The notes beneath the pieces were generated by a model that worked only from the letters and a program-made list of their open reading frames with translations, was not told the origin of the DNA and made no database searches. Made by a program: the position numbers and the translations under genes. Source: Ruminococcus sp. (lineage in GTDB: Bacteria > Bacillota > Clostridia > Oscillospirales > Ruminococcaceae). Taken from it: a stretch of DNA of 7,981 nt. The DNA is taken from positions 1 through 7,981 of the forward strand of contig JAFYET010000043.1 of the NCBI GenBank assembly GCA_017544125.1, given 5' to 3'. Below, piece by piece: positions 6,404 to 7,981 of this stretch. Position 1 is the first letter of the stretch; each line of letters starts with the position of its first letter.

Positions 6404-7618
6404 TTAAAGCAGGTAATAGTTCTTATTAACATCCTGCGAAAGCACATCGTCAAGCTCGAGCTCGGTCAGCTCGTTTATAAGCTCCTGCGCGGGGATATTC
6501 AGCTTCATCGAAAGCTCATCTGCGGTAAGCGGCTTCAGATCAAGTGCAAACACAAGCGAGCGCTGCACTTCCGACAGATCCTCAAGCATCTGCGGGGTCA
6601 GCAGCTTATGCTCATAGCGCTTATTCTTCTCAACACGCTTGGGCTTTTTCTTGCGCTCTTTCTTTTCGGGCGGGAGTGTGGGGTTATATAGATAATTCTC
6701 GCTTGCATCAAGCACGCTCAAATCATAAGCGTTACCTGACTCTCTGCTTTGCCCATAGACGATATCAGCCGAGCTGAACAGTGGCGTATAGCCCTTTCTG
6801 AGCAGGTCTCTCTGCCCGAAATAGCGAGGGTCATATATATCAGCAGGCGGCACTACATAAATACGCTTACCCTGTGCTGCTGCGTATGATATATTATCAA
6901 GCCCCTTGCCCTGCTCACCCTCCTGACAGATGACGAGTGCATCTGCAACGCAGGTCATTACCCTGTTTCTGAGGCTATATGTATGAGGTGCATAGGTCTT
7001 TATTCCCGGTGCAAACTCGGAGATCACAGCGCCGCCTTTTGATAGCTCCAGAAATATCTCTCTGTTCTTCTCATCCTTATCAAGCGGCTCGGCAAGGAAC
7101 ACGGCGTTTGGTGCCATATTCTCTCTTGCGATGCTGTTTGTCAGCCTGTCAACACCGTCGGCATAGCCCGAGATAAAGCCGAAGCCGAGCTTTGCAAGCG
7201 GGGAAATGAGCTTTGGCATAATGTCCTTTGTATACTCCGACGGAGTGCGTGAGCCCACAAACTGAAGCACAGCGTTTTCATCGTTTAAAAAGTCAAGGCT
7301 ACCGAATGAATACAAAACTGCGGGCGGGTTTGCAAGTGCCCTGAGCCTTTCGGGATAGCCCTCACTTTCATAACAATAAATATTTATATCAAGTTCTCTG
7401 CAGGTATCAAGTATCGCATCTATCGTCTCATCGGGAAGGTTTTTTGCTGCAAGTATTTCCTGCTCGGTAGCAGTATATTCTTCATTAAAGCAAAGAGCAT
7501 AAAAGAAGTTTTCGGCATTGAGATGGTGGCGGTACATTTTTAGCATACGCTTACTGCCATAGCCGAATACCAATGACAGCTTTATCCAGCTGAGGTAATC
7601 GCCGTCAGCCCTTAACAT
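6404..7618 (-). CDS. dprA: Divergent DNA-processing protein DprA (Smf family)
   Basis: A 404-residue DprA/Smf-like protein; the family binds single-stranded DNA and loads RecA during natural transformation. An N-terminal helical, HhH-like region (about 1-75) precedes a Rossmann domain (about 85-290) with VGSR (121-124), SGYADGVD (150-157), ISEF (199-202), LRNRV (216-220), GKGL (237-240) and VPP (256-258). Several positions depart from the family consensus: SGLARGIDxxAH becomes SGYADGVDRLT, the SGSLxTA region becomes GKGLDNISYA, and VPG becomes VPP. A very basic linker (316-338) leads to a C-terminal winged-helix-like domain (about 345-404) like that of long DprA proteins. The ATG at 7616-7618 directly abuts the stop of the upstream methyltransferase gene, with AAGGAGG 8 nt before it. 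Position before topA is the conserved dprA position. The reading frame is intact, but activity cannot be assumed with so many motif changes. Confidence 0.88.
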   Translation of the reverse strand: MLRADGDYLSWIKLSLVFGYGSKRMLKMYRHHLNAENFFYALCFNEEYTATEQEILAAKNLPDETIDAILDTCRELDINIYCYESEGYPERLRALANPPAVLYSFGSLDFLNDENAVLQFVGSRTPSEYTKDIMPKLISPLAKLGFGFISGYADGVDRLTNSIARENMAPNAVFLAEPLDKDEKNREIFLELSKGGAVISEFAPGIKTYAPHTYSLRNRVMTCVADALVICQEGEQGKGLDNISYAAAQGKRIYVVPPADIYDPRYFGQRDLLRKGYTPLFSSADIVYGQSRESGNAYDLSVLDASENYLYNPTLPPEKKERKKKPKRVEKNKRYEHKLLTPQMLEDLSEVQRSLVFALDLKPLTADELSMKLNIPAQELINELTELELDDVLSQDVNKNYYLL

Positions 7619-7981
7619 TCAGCACCCCTCCTTAGACATCTCCCACATGATAACTGCCGCAGCGACCGATGCATTGAGTGAATCGAGCCGCCCGTGCATA
7701 TCGATAGTGACCCTCTCATCGCACATAGCGGTATGCTCATCACAAAGCCCCCTGCCCTCGTTGCCGATAACGACCGCACACCTATCCGCAAAGCGGTAGG
7801 AGCTTAACAGGCTGCCGTCTCTGACAACTGCCGCAACAGAGCAAATACCCGATGCTCTGAAAGTATCAATGACCCTTTCAAAGCTGTTTTCGACATAGAT
7901 GTTCACCCTGCAAATACTGCCCATAGTGCTTCTTACCACCTTTGGGTTATAAAGCTCGGTGCAGTTATTTGTAAGGATAAC
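7619..7981 (-). CDS. SpoU/TrmH-family RNA 2'-O-ribose methyltransferase, C-terminal part
   Basis: The last 120 codons of a gene whose start lies beyond the right edge. It belongs to the SPOUT superfamily, which transfers a methyl group from S-adenosylmethionine to a ribose 2'-OH in rRNA or tRNA. The fragment begins VILTNNCTELYNPKVVRST, matching the family block in which NPK and RxSxG are conserved. It then shows the SAM-binding knot motifs VIGNEGRGL (71-79 of the fragment) and DSLNASVAAAVIMWE (100-114). The usual IPM before the final motif is IDM here. A GTG at 7937-7939 could be mistaken for a start, but the frame and similarity continue upstream of it to the window edge. The specific target (for example 23S rRNA G2251, or tRNA Gm18) cannot be told from this part. 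The TGA at 7619-7621 directly abuts the dprA ATG. Confidence 0.9.
   Translation of the reverse strand, partial: VILTNNCTELYNPKVVRSTMGSICRVNIYVENSFERVIDTFRASGICSVAAVVRDGSLLSSYRFADRCAVVIGNEGRGLCDEHTAMCDERVTIDMHGRLDSLNASVAAAVIMWEMSKEGC
7627..7633 (-). promoter_or_regulatory. Shine-Dalgarno sequence of dprA
   Basis: AAGGAGG on the minus strand lies within the last codons of the upstream methyltransferase gene, 8 nt before the dprA ATG. It fixes that ATG as the start and, with the abutting TGA-ATG junction, indicates coupled translation. Confidence 0.8.

Noticed and set aside
6388..6410. AT-rich stretch (TATAAAAT on the minus strand) between dprA and topA as a possible -10 promoter element for topA
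   Set aside because: No convincing -35 hexamer is found about 17 nt upstream, and AT-rich runs are common in such gaps. A weak internal promoter cannot be excluded but is not supported.
7937..7939. GTG as the start of the methyltransferase gene
   Set aside because: The reading frame stays open to the window edge and the upstream residues (including YNPK) match the SpoU family, so the gene is cut by the window rather than starting here.
1..7981. A defence island, mobile element, CRISPR array, riboswitch, tRNA or other unusual system
   Set aside because: Nearly every base is taken up by conserved housekeeping genes. The gaps (30 nt at most) hold no repeats, hairpins or RNA-like structure that I could see.

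Overview
The window is a tightly packed run of bacterial housekeeping genes, all on the minus strand. It is most like a low-to-moderate GC Firmicute of the class Clostridia. The protein flavour (PlsX, TrmFO, RNase III and a short Elp3-like radical SAM protein beside smc) and the codon use suggest a Ruminococcus-like Oscillospiraceae. That placement is inference from pattern, not a search result.

In transcription order, from the right edge to the left edge, the genes are: a SpoU/TrmH-family RNA 2'-O-methyltransferase (only its C-terminal part is in the window); a divergent dprA; topA (DNA topoisomerase I); trmFO (folate-dependent tRNA U54 methyltransferase); plsX (phosphate acyltransferase); rnc (RNase III); a short Elp3-like radical SAM protein; and the N-terminus of smc (chromosome segregation ATPase, running off the left edge). 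Almost every base is coding. The largest gap is 30 nt, between dprA and topA. The other junctions are 0-13 nt gaps or 11-nt overlaps, and most starts have a clear Shine-Dalgarno sequence. I see no terminator hairpin and no convincing internal promoter, so a single co-directional operon with coupled translation is the simplest reading.

The layout joins two gene sets that are separate in Bacillus subtilis: dprA-topA-trmFO, and plsX-rnc-smc. The usual acyl carrier protein gene between plsX and rnc is absent. The genes fall into three themes: DNA topology and handling (DprA, TopA, SMC), RNA maturation and modification (SpoU methyltransferase, TrmFO, RNase III and possibly the radical SAM protein), and phospholipid precursor synthesis (PlsX).

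I found no mobile element, CRISPR array, RNA gene, toxin-antitoxin pair or other accessory system. I do not see a previously undescribed system here. The points most worth a second look are the degenerate DprA motifs, the uncharacterised Elp3-like protein between rnc and smc, and the TTG start of topA with an out-of-frame ATG just upstream.
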